From Gammaproteobacteria bacterium (lineage in GTDB: Bacteria; Pseudomonadota; Gammaproteobacteria; UBA6186; Azoamicaceae), in NCBI GenBank assembly GCA_013286785.1, contig JABDFC010000009.1, forward strand, positions 1 to 51,505: a stretch of DNA of 51,505 nucleotides, in the 5' to 3' direction. The notes under the pieces were generated by a model that saw only the letters and a list, made by a program, of their open reading frames with translations, had not been told where the DNA came from and searched no databases. Below are positions 1 through 8,046 of this stretch, one piece after another. Positions within the stretch are counted from its first letter, which is position 1, and each line of letters opens with the position of its first letter. The position numbers and the translations under genes were made by a program.

Positions 1-762
1 CCTTAAGTGGAGTTTTAAACTGTCATTTAAAAGTTCATCTAGCTTTTCAGCGAAATAAGTTTCTGTATGATCGGTATCGATATTATATTGAACGTCCCAA
101 TATCGCCAAACGTTTACTTTTCCATTAGTAATATCTAGGGCATGTCCTGGTAATAATTGTTTTACGCCTTTGATTAGTGTTTTTTCGCCAATTGTGTATT
201 GAAAGGTAATATATTCAGAGAATGCTTCTTCATCTGTATCTACAGATTTTAGGAATGGCAGCAGTGCTTTCACTTCGGAGGCAAAAATAAACAGCCCATC
301 TTGAATCACATAGTAAAATGGCTTTATCCCAAAGCGATCTCGAACACAAAGCAACTTATTTTCTTTCTCGCTCCACAATGCAAAACTAAACATCCCGCGT
401 AGATGGTGCATGCAATCATGGTGGTAGCGCTGATAAGCTGCTAGAATCGTTTCAGTGTCGGATTTGGTTTTAAAGTTCCAGCTGTCTTTTAAGGAAGCTC
501 GTAATTCAAGATAGTTGTAAATTTCGCCGTTAAAGACAATCACTGTTTCATTCTCGGCCCACATCGGTTGATTTGCCTGAGTGTTCAAATCAATAATGCT
601 TAGTCGTTGGTGCGCCAACCCCACACTATTTTTTTTATTAACCCAAATCCCGTTTCCATCAGGCCCGCGGTGTTTTAATAGGCGATTCATCACTTCCAAT
701 TTTGGTTGTAACCCGTCTATCCTATGGTGATTAATATTAACAATTCCGCTTATGCCGCACAT
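1..762 (-). CDS. asnB: Asparagine synthase (glutamine-hydrolysing), N-terminal part, runs off the window
   Basis: The reading frame is open from the ATG at 762 to the window edge, so only the first 254 codons are present. It begins MCGISGIV, giving the Cys2 nucleophile of class II glutamine amidotransferases once Met is removed. HRGPDG (about residues 31-36) and FNGEIYN (about 77-83) are also typical of the glutaminase domain. The ATP-dependent synthetase domain would lie outside the window. The enzyme makes asparagine from aspartate, glutamine and ATP, or amidates a sugar acid in polysaccharide clusters. It lies 55 bases after the aminotransferase gene on the same strand, so a surface-polysaccharide role (for example an amidated uronic acid) is a reasonable inference. 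The family call is firm, the exact substrate is not. Confidence 0.93.
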   Translation of the reverse strand, partial: MCGISGIVNINHHRIDGLQPKLEVMNRLLKHRGPDGNGIWVNKKNSVGLAHQRLSIIDLNTQANQPMWAENETVIVFNGEIYNYLELRASLKDSWNFKTKSDTETILAAYQRYHHDCMHHLRGMFSFALWSEKENKLLCVRDRFGIKPFYYVIQDGLFIFASEVKALLPFLKSVDTDEEAFSEYITFQYTIGEKTLIKGVKQLLPGHALDITNGKVNVWRYWDVQYNIDTDHTETYFAEKLDELLNDSLKLHLR

Positions 763-789
763 AAAACACCTTTAGGCCTATTTAAGAGT

Positions 790-815
790 GTGTATAGCAT
801 AGCGATTCTATACAC
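790..815 (-). promoter_or_regulatory. Intercistronic hairpin between aminotransferase gene and asnB
   Basis: A perfect 8-bp inverted repeat, GTGTATAG and CTATACAC, is separated by 10 bases. It starts directly after the stop codon of the aminotransferase gene and before asnB. No T-run follows on the minus strand, so it is not a standard intrinsic terminator. It could stabilise or process the mRNA between the two cistrons. The function is inference. Confidence 0.35.
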
Positions 816-817
816 CA

Positions 818-1987
818 TTAACTTTTGCAAAAATGATTAACTGCTTCGATAATGTAGTCTTGCTGGTCCTCTTCCAGATACGGATGCATGGGCAGACTGA
901 GGACATCATTCGCAAGCTGCTCAGAAACCAAGAGGTTTTCACTGGCGCGTGGATATTGCTGATAAGCAGTTTGTAAATGCAAGGGCTTAGGATAGTATAT
1001 CATCGTTGGAACACCCTGCTGGTTTAGATCCGCTATCAATTGATTTCGGTCGATAAATTTGGGTAAGCGAATGGTGTATTGCGCCCATACAGAAGTCGCT
1101 TGTTCGATGACCATGGGAACTTGTACGGTGTTTTTTAATGCATTTGTATACCGTGCTGCAATAGCATTCCGTAGGTTAATCTCCTCAGGAAAAACTTTTA
1201 GTTTTTCTAATAAAATGGCCGCTTGTACGGTGTCTAGTCGCGCATTCAACCCAACGCGGACATTATCATATTTTTCAGTTCCTTTTCCATGGAACCGAAG
1301 GCTTTTAATGACTTCTGCGATAGTTTCATCATTGGTAAAGACAGCTCCACCATCCCCATAACAGCCCAGTGGTTTTGCTGGGAAGAAACTGGTTGTTGCG
1401 ATGTCTCCCATATTTCCGACTCGGCGTCCTTGATAAAAAGCACCAAAACTTTGTGCACCATCCTGCATGATCCATAATTGGTGTTTTTTTGCTATCGCAT
1501 CAATGGTTTGGTAATCAGCGGGTTGGCCAAACAAATCAACCGGTATAATTCCCCGAGGTTTTAGTCCCAATTGGATAGCAGTTTGAATGCCTTGTTCTAA
1601 ACTTTTGGGATCGAGATTGAAAGAATCTGGTAAAACATCAATGAATACTGGTGTTGCTCCGGCTCCGGCGACGACTTCTGCAGTCGCTGCAAAGGTAAAA
1701 GAAGGCACAAAGACGGCATCTTTGGGGCCAATCCCTTTTGCCATTAATCCTAGAGATAAAGCATCTGTTCCGTCGGAGCAAGTGATGGCATATTTCACAC
1801 CACAGAACTCTGCTAATGCATTCTCAAGTTCGGTGACTTCTGGTCCTAAAATATAGATCCCATGATCTAAAACTTTTGCAATCGCCGCGTCAATTTTAGT
1901 ACGCAGATTTTGCTGTTGAGCTTTAAGATCAATAAAAGAAATTTTATGTTTCAGTGGTAACTGTTTGTTTAATGCTATGGTTGTCAT
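818..1987 (-). CDS. DegT/DnrJ/EryC1/StrS-family sugar aminotransferase (WbpE-like)
   Basis: A 389-residue PLP-dependent aminotransferase of the nucleotide-sugar type. ILGPEV (about 46-51), the SDGTDAL segment (71-77) and FFPAKPLG are visible; Lys205 in the last is the expected Schiff-base lysine. Family members transfer an amino group from glutamate to a keto-sugar nucleotide. Because the overlapping upstream gene resembles WbpB plus WbpD, the best guess is the 3-amination step of a UDP-2,3-diacetamido-uronic acid pathway. The ATG at 1987 lies inside the upstream gene (44-base overlap), which suggests coupled translation. The first 15 or so residues extend beyond the usual family start at ISFIDL. 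Family certain; the precise sugar is inferred. Confidence 0.88.
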   Translation of the reverse strand: MTTIALNKQLPLKHKISFIDLKAQQQNLRTKIDAAIAKVLDHGIYILGPEVTELENALAEFCGVKYAITCSDGTDALSLGLMAKGIGPKDAVFVPSFTFAATAEVVAGAGATPVFIDVLPDSFNLDPKSLEQGIQTAIQLGLKPRGIIPVDLFGQPADYQTIDAIAKKHQLWIMQDGAQSFGAFYQGRRVGNMGDIATTSFFPAKPLGCYGDGGAVFTNDETIAEVIKSLRFHGKGTEKYDNVRVGLNARLDTVQAAILLEKLKVFPEEINLRNAIAARYTNALKNTVQVPMVIEQATSVWAQYTIRLPKFIDRNQLIADLNQQGVPTMIYYPKPLHLQTAYQQYPRASENLLVSEQLANDVLSLPMHPYLEEDQQDYIIEAVNHFCKS

Positions 1988-3533
1988 CTACGACCTCTTC
2001 CAGTTGGTTTGTTGCTGTTAATCGATACTGTCTTTGTTCGCGTGGGCAAATTAAATCAGGCCCCAGTCGCTCACCAGAATGGCTAACCCATCCTATTTGA
2101 CGTGCCGGGACGCCAACGACGAGGGCATGTGCGGGGACATCATGTGTCACCACAGCCCCAGCGCCAATAAAGCAAAATGCACCTAATCGAACGCCACAGA
2201 CAATGGTTGAATTTGCCCCTATGGTGGTGCCTTTTTCAACATACGTTTCGCGGAATTCATCTTTGCGTTCAATTTCAGCTCTGGGATTATTGACATTAGT
2301 AAATACACAAGATGGACCACAAAAAACACCATCTTCTAATATCACGCCTTTGTATAAACTAACATTATTTTGAATTTTACAAGCATTGCCAACTTTAACA
2401 TTTGGCCCGATCATCACGTTTTGACCAATGATGACATTGCTGCCAATTTTAGTATTTCCTAAAATGTGGCTGAAATGCCAGATTTTTGAACCTGGTCCAA
2501 CTTCACAACCCTCATCAACATATGCAGATTCGTGTTTAAAATAAGCTGGGGTATTATCTTGTATTTGGATGTTTTGCCCTGTTCTTAATGAACGTTCGGC
2601 AGCATCTAGTACACGTAATACACTGAGACCTTCATTTCCATCGGTTCTCGGTTTTTTATTTTGTGTGATAGAGTCGACAAAATGTTGGCATTCTAATCTC
2701 AAGGGTTCTTCTTTTGGCACTTGGATACGAATGGCTTCTGCTTTAGCAGGGTTTGGTATGCCGTTTACCCAGTTAATTTGATGCGGATATAACTGCAATT
2801 TATCTTCCCATGCCTGGCCATCGTCAAACACGGCCATGCCTCTATCCCCCACAATGACTAATTTTTGCTCTTTGTAAGGGTGTAACCAAGAAACGAATAT
2901 GTGGGCATTGACGCCGTTTCTAAAAGATAAGTGTGTATTAGTGATGTCAGCAATATGTGGGCTTAAATAATGAGAACCCACTGCAAAAACATTTTCGGGC
3001 AGATCGCCGACCAGGCTTAAAATCATGGAGATGTCATGAGGTGCGAAACTCCACAGAATGTTTTCCTCGTTTCGAAATTTTCCGAGATTTAAGCGGTTTG
3101 AATAGATATATTGTAATTTTCCTAATCGGCCCTCGTGGACAAGGCGTTTTAATTCTAAAAATGCCGTATGATACTGCAGTAGATGTCCCACCATCAAGAC
3201 TTGTTTGGTTTGATGCGCCAGATCACACAGTTCCTGGGCTTCATGAATGTGTAGAGCCAGTGGTTTTTCGACAAAGACATGTTTTCCTGCTTTGAGTAAC
3301 TTTTTCGCAATCTCAGCGTGTTGAGCTGCTGGAGCTGCAACGGCCACACCTTGAATGTCGTTATTAGAAATCATTTCGTCCAGGCTTAAACTCGGTACCT
3401 TGTGTAGTTCAGAAAGTTTTTTGGTTGTCTCAACATTAGAATCACAAATTGCCGCTAATACCCCTAGCTCGGCAAAATTTCTGACTAAATTTTTACCCCA
3501 CCAACCACAACCAATTACGCCGATTTTTACCAT
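1944..3533 (-). CDS. Fused Gfo/Idh/MocA oxidoreductase and left-handed beta-helix acetyltransferase (WbpB-WbpD-like)
   Basis: A 529-residue two-domain protein. Residues 1 to about 325 are a Gfo/Idh/MocA dehydrogenase: the Rossmann glycine motif is in [10 protein letters not shown] (4-13) and the conserved EKP is at 89-91. Residues 331 to about 490 are a hexapeptide-repeat acyltransferase with repeated [I/V]GxN-type turns. In Pseudomonas these two activities are separate proteins: WbpB oxidises UDP-GlcNAcA at C3 and WbpD acetylates the 3-amino group, with WbpE acting between them. Here the two non-consecutive steps are in one chain, and the WbpE-like gene follows with a 44-base overlap. Together they would supply a diacetamido-uronic acid for O-antigen or capsule. 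The domain calls are firm; the pathway is inferred from synteny. Confidence 0.88.
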   Translation of the reverse strand: MVKIGVIGCGWWGKNLVRNFAELGVLAAICDSNVETTKKLSELHKVPSLSLDEMISNNDIQGVAVAAPAAQHAEIAKKLLKAGKHVFVEKPLALHIHEAQELCDLAHQTKQVLMVGHLLQYHTAFLELKRLVHEGRLGKLQYIYSNRLNLGKFRNEENILWSFAPHDISMILSLVGDLPENVFAVGSHYLSPHIADITNTHLSFRNGVNAHIFVSWLHPYKEQKLVIVGDRGMAVFDDGQAWEDKLQLYPHQINWVNGIPNPAKAEAIRIQVPKEEPLRLECQHFVDSITQNKKPRTDGNEGLSVLRVLDAAERSLRTGQNIQIQDNTPAYFKHESAYVDEGCEVGPGSKIWHFSHILGNTKIGSNVIIGQNVMIGPNVKVGNACKIQNNVSLYKGVILEDGVFCGPSCVFTNVNNPRAEIERKDEFRETYVEKGTTIGANSTIVCGVRLGAFCFIGAGAVVTHDVPAHALVVGVPARQIGWVSHSGERLGPDLICPREQRQYRLTATNQLEEVVDDNHSIKQTVTTET

Positions 3534-3586
3534 GCTCTATCTCACTCTGTAATACAAAATAATAATTGTTGCCTTATGAAAAGCTT

Positions 3587-4198
3587 TCATAAATTTCCTT
3601 TGGACTTATAAAAGGATTGTCTAGAAATATGCAATAAAGAGGGAGTCAGTATTTTTTCTGCTGGTATTTTTTTTAATAAAGACTCAAATGTTTTTTGTGG
3701 GGAGCACATATCAGTAATAATCACGCAGTCAAAATGAGGTGGCATCTCAAAATTTTCGACGGGGACGACGACTACGGTTGCTGTTCCGGTCATCTTTTTG
3801 GTGACGAGCAAGGCGACTTCAGATAAATCTCCCACACCGATTAAAATAATGCGATGCCAGCCCTGACGTGCACACTGTTCATATAATTCAATGAGTTGGT
3901 TTTGTGCATCACGAAAGAAAATAAAAGAGGAAGACAAATATTGAACGCTCAATTTGGCTTTTTCGATAAAGCCTCTGGGGGTCATATAATAAGCGTATCG
4001 TCTGGTGGGTACATGTTGTATTTTTATCCAGCCTTTCTGGACGCAACGCTTCAGGTAGTTATTGACCAGCCCTATGGCGATGCCCAATTGGCTCGAGAGC
4101 GCGCGCTGTGAAATTTCCGGGGTATTTTCAATTTGGCTCATAATGGAAAGTACAAGCTTTTTTTCGAGTGTTTTTTTGTGATCTTCAACGATTGCCAT
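3587..4198 (-). CDS. Winged-helix transcriptional regulator at the head of the polysaccharide operon
   Basis: A 203-residue protein whose first 80 or so residues form a MarR/wHTH-type DNA-binding domain: SQRALSSQLGIAIGLVNNYL is the helix-turn-helix, followed by the wing RRYAYYMTPRGF. The second half (about 110-190) alternates beta and alpha segments around IILIGVGDLSEVALLV, like a small Rossmann-type sensor, and does not match a family I can name. It lies 53 bases upstream of the sugar genes on the same strand, so it probably regulates them and itself. A dyad (4223-4239) sits just before its start. No clear Shine-Dalgarno sequence precedes the ATG, so the start is less certain than the gene. 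Confidence 0.75.
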   Translation of the reverse strand: MAIVEDHKKTLEKKLVLSIMSQIENTPEISQRALSSQLGIAIGLVNNYLKRCVQKGWIKIQHVPTRRYAYYMTPRGFIEKAKLSVQYLSSSFIFFRDAQNQLIELYEQCARQGWHRIILIGVGDLSEVALLVTKKMTGTATVVVVPVENFEMPPHFDCVIITDMCSPQKTFESLLKKIPAEKILTPSLLHISRQSFYKSKGNL

Positions 4199-4222
4199 AG
4201 AATTATTGCCATTTCCCCATTA

Positions 4223-4245
4223 TGTTCAGGACATGAACACTTATA
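4223..4245 (-). promoter_or_regulatory. Candidate operator dyad and -10 element before the winged-helix regulator
   Basis: TGTTCA (4223-4228) and TGAACA (4234-4239) form a perfect 6-bp dyad with a 5-base spacer, centred 33 bases before the regulator start codon. Directly upstream on the minus strand is TATAAG (4240-4245), a plausible -10 hexamer; no good -35 is visible. A dyad between -10 and start is a typical place for autorepression. Binding by the adjacent regulator is inference. Confidence 0.4.
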
Positions 4246-4413
4246 GACAAGCAAAAATCAGTTTAGGATAAATTAAAATTCAGAGCAACAGGTTTTCGCT
4301 GGGGGAATCGGGGAAAAGCGATAAAAACGTAGCTGACAAACTTATTTTTTGCTGATGGGTCTTAAGAGTGACGTGAGAGTCGAGTAAGATTTCCTCCTGA
4401 AGAATCATTTTTC

Positions 4414-4443
4414 TTGTCAAGATCCTTAACTTTAGGCTATCCT
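4414..4443 (+). promoter_or_regulatory. Promoter of tRNA-Ser
   Basis: TTGTCA (4414-4419, 5 of 6 to the -35 consensus) is followed after 18 bases by TATCCT (4438-4443, 4 of 6 to the -10 consensus). The predicted transcription start is a few bases before the tRNA 5' end at 4456, as expected for a short tRNA leader. Confidence 0.5.
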
Positions 4444-4455
4444 CCTTTTCACTTT

Positions 4456-4546
4456 GGAGAGATGTCCGAGCGGTTTAAGGAGCACGCCTGGAAAGCGTGT
4501 GTACGTTAATCACGTACCGAGGGTTCGAATCCCTCTCTCTCCGCCA
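4456..4546 (+). tRNA. tRNA-Ser (anticodon GGA)
   Basis: A 91-base class II tRNA. The acceptor stem pairs GGAGAGA with TCTCTCC, followed by discriminator G and an encoded CCA end (4544-4546). The anticodon stem is CACGC/GCGTG around loop CTGGAAA, with anticodon GGA at 4490-4492. The long variable arm (GTACG loop CGTAC) is diagnostic of serine tRNAs, and the T loop is TTCGAAT. It reads UCC and UCU codons. A 6-bp hairpin, TCGTCC TAC GGACGA, follows at 4551-4565 but lacks a T-run. Confidence 0.97.
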
Positions 4547-4670
4547 GGCTTCGTCCTACGGACGACGCACTGCAGTAACCTTGGGATGAATCTAGAAAGT
4601 TACGTTAGCGAGTTAAAAAGCGAACCCAGTCCTTCCCAACGGACTGGTGAATCCCACCAAATTTCGTTGA

Positions 4671-4753
4671 GTCATCCTCGCGTCAGCGGGGATCCAGTCA
4701 AAAAATTGATGCTTAGAGAATTCCCTTTGGATCCCCGCTTGCGTGGGGATGTC
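4671..4753. repeat. REP-like element: two inverted copies of a 25-27 base palindromic unit
   Basis: The left unit (4671-4697) reads GTCATCCTCGCG... ending GGGGATCCAG. The right unit (4729-4753), on the opposite strand, reads GACATCCCCACG... ending CGGGGATCC. About 31 bases separate them, giving a small MITE- or REP-doublet-like structure. The same unit recurs at 16711-16736 and 20958-21066. This element and the PmrA-like site at 4760-4779 account for what I can see in the 322-base gap between tRNA-Ser and the next gene. Short translations such as SHPRVSGDP come from the repeat and are not real proteins. Confidence 0.75.
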
Positions 4754-4759
4754 CAGACT

Positions 4760-4779
4760 TTTAATAACCGGTTAATCCT
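4760..4779 (+). promoter_or_regulatory. PmrA-box-like direct repeat (TTAAT-N6-TTAAT)
   Basis: TTAAT at 4761-4765 and TTAAT at 4772-4776 are spaced 11 bases start to start. That is the geometry of the Legionella/Coxiella PmrA box (cTTAATatT-N2-cTTAATatT). The match is 12 of 18 positions. A weak -10-like TATTAC follows at 4791-4796. It lies 90 bases before the 416-codon orphan gene. PmrA controls many type IV effector genes in these organisms. Function here is a hypothesis; an 11-base TTAAT repeat can occur by chance in AT-rich DNA. Confidence 0.35.
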
Positions 4780-4868
4780 AGCCTTCGCAGTATTACACGG
4801 TCATTGAACTAATACTTCGCCGCCCTATCCAACCGATAAACTGGTTCTACTACTGTTGGAGTGGGCGA

Positions 4869-6119
4869 ATGAAACATGGGCATCCAGGACTTTTCTTTCT
4901 CGACAAACATCATAAAACTCAGCATTTACACATGGAGCTTTGTTCAATACTTGAATCGTGCAGTCTTAGCATTTCAAATATTGACTTAATGTTCAATTTG
5001 CAAGTAAAGGGTGCACACATGGATGATTGGTTTAAAGAAATTGAAGAATTAAACAAAGAACTGTCCAGAAAACATCCTCATATGGAATCGGTTGCGAAAC
5101 ACATTCATTTAATCAATCAAATACTTGATAAGTATGTTGATGAGATAGGAAAAAATACCAAGAAAGATCTGAACCCACAATTGGAAGAGTTGCTAGAAGC
5201 TGAATTCAAGAAGCTGAGTGGCTATATTGACCGACTTAATAATATTCAGGATGAGCTTAAGAAAGAGAAACACGGAAAGAGTAATCACAAAGTAGGAAAG
5301 GGGATCAATCATCTTATTCTAAGTTGTGCTATGCTGATGAGAAAAATCTGCAGTCTGTTTAAATTGCGCAAAAAGAAAAGAGAGGACAATACCCCTCTTG
5401 TCAATAATGCTGCATTATATGCCGAGTTAGACAAACTGTTTGACGAACATAAAATGAAATTGACCGAAAAAGAACTGCATAATGCGCAGAGATTCTTTGG
5501 AGCCTTGCGAGATTTAAATGACAATGCAGAGGATCACTTGAGTTATATCAGTAAAGAGTATCGGAAAAAACTAGAGGAAGTGAAGTTTTTGTATTTAGGG
5601 AAGCCCCCAATAACTCCGTTTCACATTGAATGTTATAACCCGCGCGATCGAAAGTATTATAAGGGTATTTCTGTTAAGACTGCGATGAGTTCTTTTCATC
5701 TTTCGATGGAAAACATATTGAAATGGGCGAAAGAAAACAATCGTCTAGCAGATTTGTTTAAAAACATTCCTGGTGGGGTTTGTATCGATGGGAATATGAG
5801 GGCGTTAGAAGATTGGGTAAGTAAAGTATCTCAGCCTGAACTTGATATTGATACAGGCATGGAAGTATGTTTGGATCGTTACGCGAAATATAAAGGTGCG
5901 TCTCATGAGTATCAGGGAAAGAAAGTCGAGAAGTATGGAGACCTAGAAGATAAAGATCTGTATGTTGAAGATGTCGCTGCATACATCATGCAAAATATAG
6001 GGGATGAACCGGACAAAATTAAAATTAAGGGTGGTGTGAGTCTCGAGATGATTGAACAATATTTAGAGGATAACTTGGCTCTTGATAGAAGAGACAGTAA
6101 TGTTGCCAAACGTATTTAA
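4869..6119 (+). CDS. Orphan helical protein, candidate secreted effector
   Basis: A 416-residue protein that I do not recognise. The part after about residue 50 is highly charged and helical, with coiled-coil-like stretches around residues 52-135 (WFKEIEELNKEL, LEELLEAEFKKL). A short hydrophobic segment, INHLILSCAMLMRKICSLF (about 147-165), is followed by the basic run KLRKKKRE. There is no signal peptide. Two starts are plausible: ATG 4869 preceded by GGAG at 7 bases, or ATG 5019 preceded by AAAGGG at 7 bases (MDDWFKEIEEL), which removes a less charged 50-residue leader. A PmrA-box-like site lies upstream. Size, orphan status and coiled-coil character are what one sees in Legionellales effectors, but that role is unproven. 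Confidence 0.75.
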   Translation: MKHGHPGLFFLDKHHKTQHLHMELCSILESCSLSISNIDLMFNLQVKGAHMDDWFKEIEELNKELSRKHPHMESVAKHIHLINQILDKYVDEIGKNTKKDLNPQLEELLEAEFKKLSGYIDRLNNIQDELKKEKHGKSNHKVGKGINHLILSCAMLMRKICSLFKLRKKKREDNTPLVNNAALYAELDKLFDEHKMKLTEKELHNAQRFFGALRDLNDNAEDHLSYISKEYRKKLEEVKFLYLGKPPITPFHIECYNPRDRKYYKGISVKTAMSSFHLSMENILKWAKENNRLADLFKNIPGGVCIDGNMRALEDWVSKVSQPELDIDTGMEVCLDRYAKYKGASHEYQGKKVEKYGDLEDKDLYVEDVAAYIMQNIGDEPDKIKIKGGVSLEMIEQYLEDNLALDRRDSNVAKRI

Positions 6120-6350
6120 ACAATTGATTCCACAACGTAACCCTTTACGCACTGTCGTTCCCACAAAAATGTGCCCGTAAAATTGAACAAAATCGTTGAG
6201 CTGCACGAACTTTTGTCAATAAGGTGTCGTGAGTCTTGTTTGCCCTTCTTTTCTAGCCTAAAAGGAAGGATTGATCATCAAGTAATTATTGAACAAATCT
6301 TAATCAATTTAGTCTAAACTAATGTAGATACGCTGTAATTGGAGCTTTAT

Positions 6351-6818
6351 ATGAAAGATGGCATTAAGGGGTTTTCTCTAATTGAATTGATGATAGTCAT
6401 CGCAATCATTGGAATACTGGCCTCCATTGCAATTCCGAGCTATAGAGATTTTATGTTACAGGCCAAGATGGTTGATATGGTGAACGCTGGTGTATATGCA
6501 AAAAACATCGTTGCAGAATATTTGCAATCTACAGGTGCCAGTGATTGTTCACAATTACCTATTCCCAATATGATTGCCAGTGACTACGAAGGGCAACTCA
6601 GTTATCCATCCCCGACTGTCAGCCAGATTGCTGTTTTTACTAATTGTGAGATTGGTGTTTATGGATCTACGAGTGTATTTAGTGGTTTTGAACCAGAATT
6701 AGATTACCACATTAATCAGGATAATGGTCAAACAAGTTGGACTTGCTACATGTGGGCTGATCAATCGCTTCAAGGCATTACTCCAACGAATTGTACTTTT
6801 ATAGACTATGACATATAA
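6351..6818 (+). CDS. Type IV pilin-like protein (prepilin)
   Basis: A 155-residue prepilin. The short basic leader MKDGIKG is followed by FSLIELMIVIAIIGILASIA: prepilin peptidase would cut after Gly7, Phe8 would be N-methylated, and Glu12 is the conserved Glu+5. The hydrophobic helix anchors it in the inner membrane before assembly. Four cysteines (66, 99, 132, 148) lie in the globular part, and the last pair could form the C-terminal disulfide loop of PilA-like major pilins. The ATG at 6351 follows GGAG at 6341-6344; an upstream in-frame TTG would place the ribosome site inside the gene. No other pilus genes are nearby, so whether it is a major pilin or a minor pseudopilin is open. Confidence 0.88.
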   Translation: MKDGIKGFSLIELMIVIAIIGILASIAIPSYRDFMLQAKMVDMVNAGVYAKNIVAEYLQSTGASDCSQLPIPNMIASDYEGQLSYPSPTVSQIAVFTNCEIGVYGSTSVFSGFEPELDYHINQDNGQTSWTCYMWADQSLQGITPTNCTFIDYDI

Positions 6819-6864
6819 AGGGCACGCTTCTGGTATTGTGTTGCTATTCCTCAAGAGGAGTTTC

Positions 6865-8028
6865 TCAGTCTAATCTTTCATAAAACTGTTCATAAGCTTT
6901 TACTGAAGCGTCTAAAGAAAAATGGTTATGAACGCGTAGATATCCTTGGCGCCCGTATTCAGCCGCTTGCTGAGGACTGTTTACCAAAGTTAAAATCGCA
7001 TTGGCGATGGCACTGGGATTTTTAGGTTCAACCACCAAGCCGGTCATGTTGTCTATCACCGCTTCGGGATTGCCGCCAACTCGAGTGACAATCATGGGTA
7101 AACTGGCCGCCATGCCTTCTAAAATGGCATTCGAAAAGCCTTCTTCATGAGAGACTAGAAGACCAATATTAGCACAGCCAAGAATATCCGGAATATCTTT
7201 GCGACTGCCAAGCCATAAGAGGTGATTCATGAGTCCGAGCGCTTTGGCCTGTTCTTGTAAAGAAGGGCCGATTCCGTCGTCTCTTCCAACGGAAATCAAT
7301 TGCCAGTCAGGAGGCAGTTTATCTTGGATGATGCCCAAAGCCGCGAGTAAATCGACATGTCCTTTGTAGGGGATTAAATTAGCAACAATAACCATAACCA
7401 AGGCTCCCGGCTTGATATTTAAATTTTTTCTGGTTATCTCGCTTGGTGTGAGGTTCACAAAAGATGAGAAATCTATCCCATTGTAGATAAGCGCTAATTT
7501 TTCTGCAGGAACCTGTTCTTCTTCTTTGAGCTGATTCAGAATGGCAGCACTGTTGCCCAGAATATAAGTGGTTTTGGTATGGAGTTTCTTTTCCAGCCAG
7601 CCTATGAATGGTCGTTTATGTTGATAATAATTCAATGAGCGCCGGCTCATCACTCTGGGTCCAGGAAACCCAGCCAATAGCGTGGCGAGCATACCCACAA
7701 CATAGGCTTCCGGAAGGAAAAAATGGACAATGGTATTTTTTTCTTTCCGTAAGAGTAATGCGAGACGAGAAACACAGAGGAACAAGCGAGTCAAGCGTTT
7801 CAATGGATTGGGTAATCGTTGCAAGCGTTTTGTATTTTGATCAGAAAGCATACAAACGACCGGCACGCCCTGCTTTTCTAAATCGGCAGCAAGGACCCCT
7901 TTTTTCACTAAAGTAATGATCCGAACCGATCTGCCTGCAGCCACCAGGCGGGGGAGAAGGGCTGCAAGATGACGTTCTGTTCCACCGACATCCAAGCTGC
8001 CAATCACGATGAGAATTTCTTTTTTCAT
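6865..8028 (-). CDS. Glycosyltransferase family 4 (GT-B fold)
   Basis: A 387-residue GT-B enzyme. The N-terminal acceptor domain begins ILIVIGSLDVGGTERHL, the GGxE/ERH pattern of family 4. The C-terminal donor domain contains LVSHEEGFSNAILEGMAA (the E-x7-E nucleotide-sugar site) and then PMIVTRVGGNPEAV. Such enzymes transfer a sugar from a nucleotide donor to a lipid-linked glycan, usually in LPS, O-antigen or capsule synthesis at the cytoplasmic face of the inner membrane. It ends convergently with the pilin gene and lies 18 bases downstream of the MFS pair on the same strand. Donor and acceptor cannot be read from sequence. Confidence 0.9.
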   Translation of the reverse strand: MKKEILIVIGSLDVGGTERHLAALLPRLVAAGRSVRIITLVKKGVLAADLEKQGVPVVCMLSDQNTKRLQRLPNPLKRLTRLFLCVSRLALLLRKEKNTIVHFFLPEAYVVGMLATLLAGFPGPRVMSRRSLNYYQHKRPFIGWLEKKLHTKTTYILGNSAAILNQLKEEEQVPAEKLALIYNGIDFSSFVNLTPSEITRKNLNIKPGALVMVIVANLIPYKGHVDLLAALGIIQDKLPPDWQLISVGRDDGIGPSLQEQAKALGLMNHLLWLGSRKDIPDILGCANIGLLVSHEEGFSNAILEGMAASLPMIVTRVGGNPEAVIDNMTGLVVEPKNPSAIANAILTLVNSPQQAAEYGRQGYLRVHNHFSLDASVKAYEQFYERLD

Positions 8029-8046
8029 GGATAAGAGTCCAATGCG

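Noticed and set aside
4454..4807. Open frame of 117 codons over tRNA-Ser and the repeat
   Set aside because: It starts inside the tRNA and its translation (SHPRVSGDP, DPRLRGD) is the usual product of reading through the REP-like repeat.
4544..4868. tRNA-Ser as an integration site
   Set aside because: I found no second copy of the tRNA 3' end in the window and no integrase nearby.
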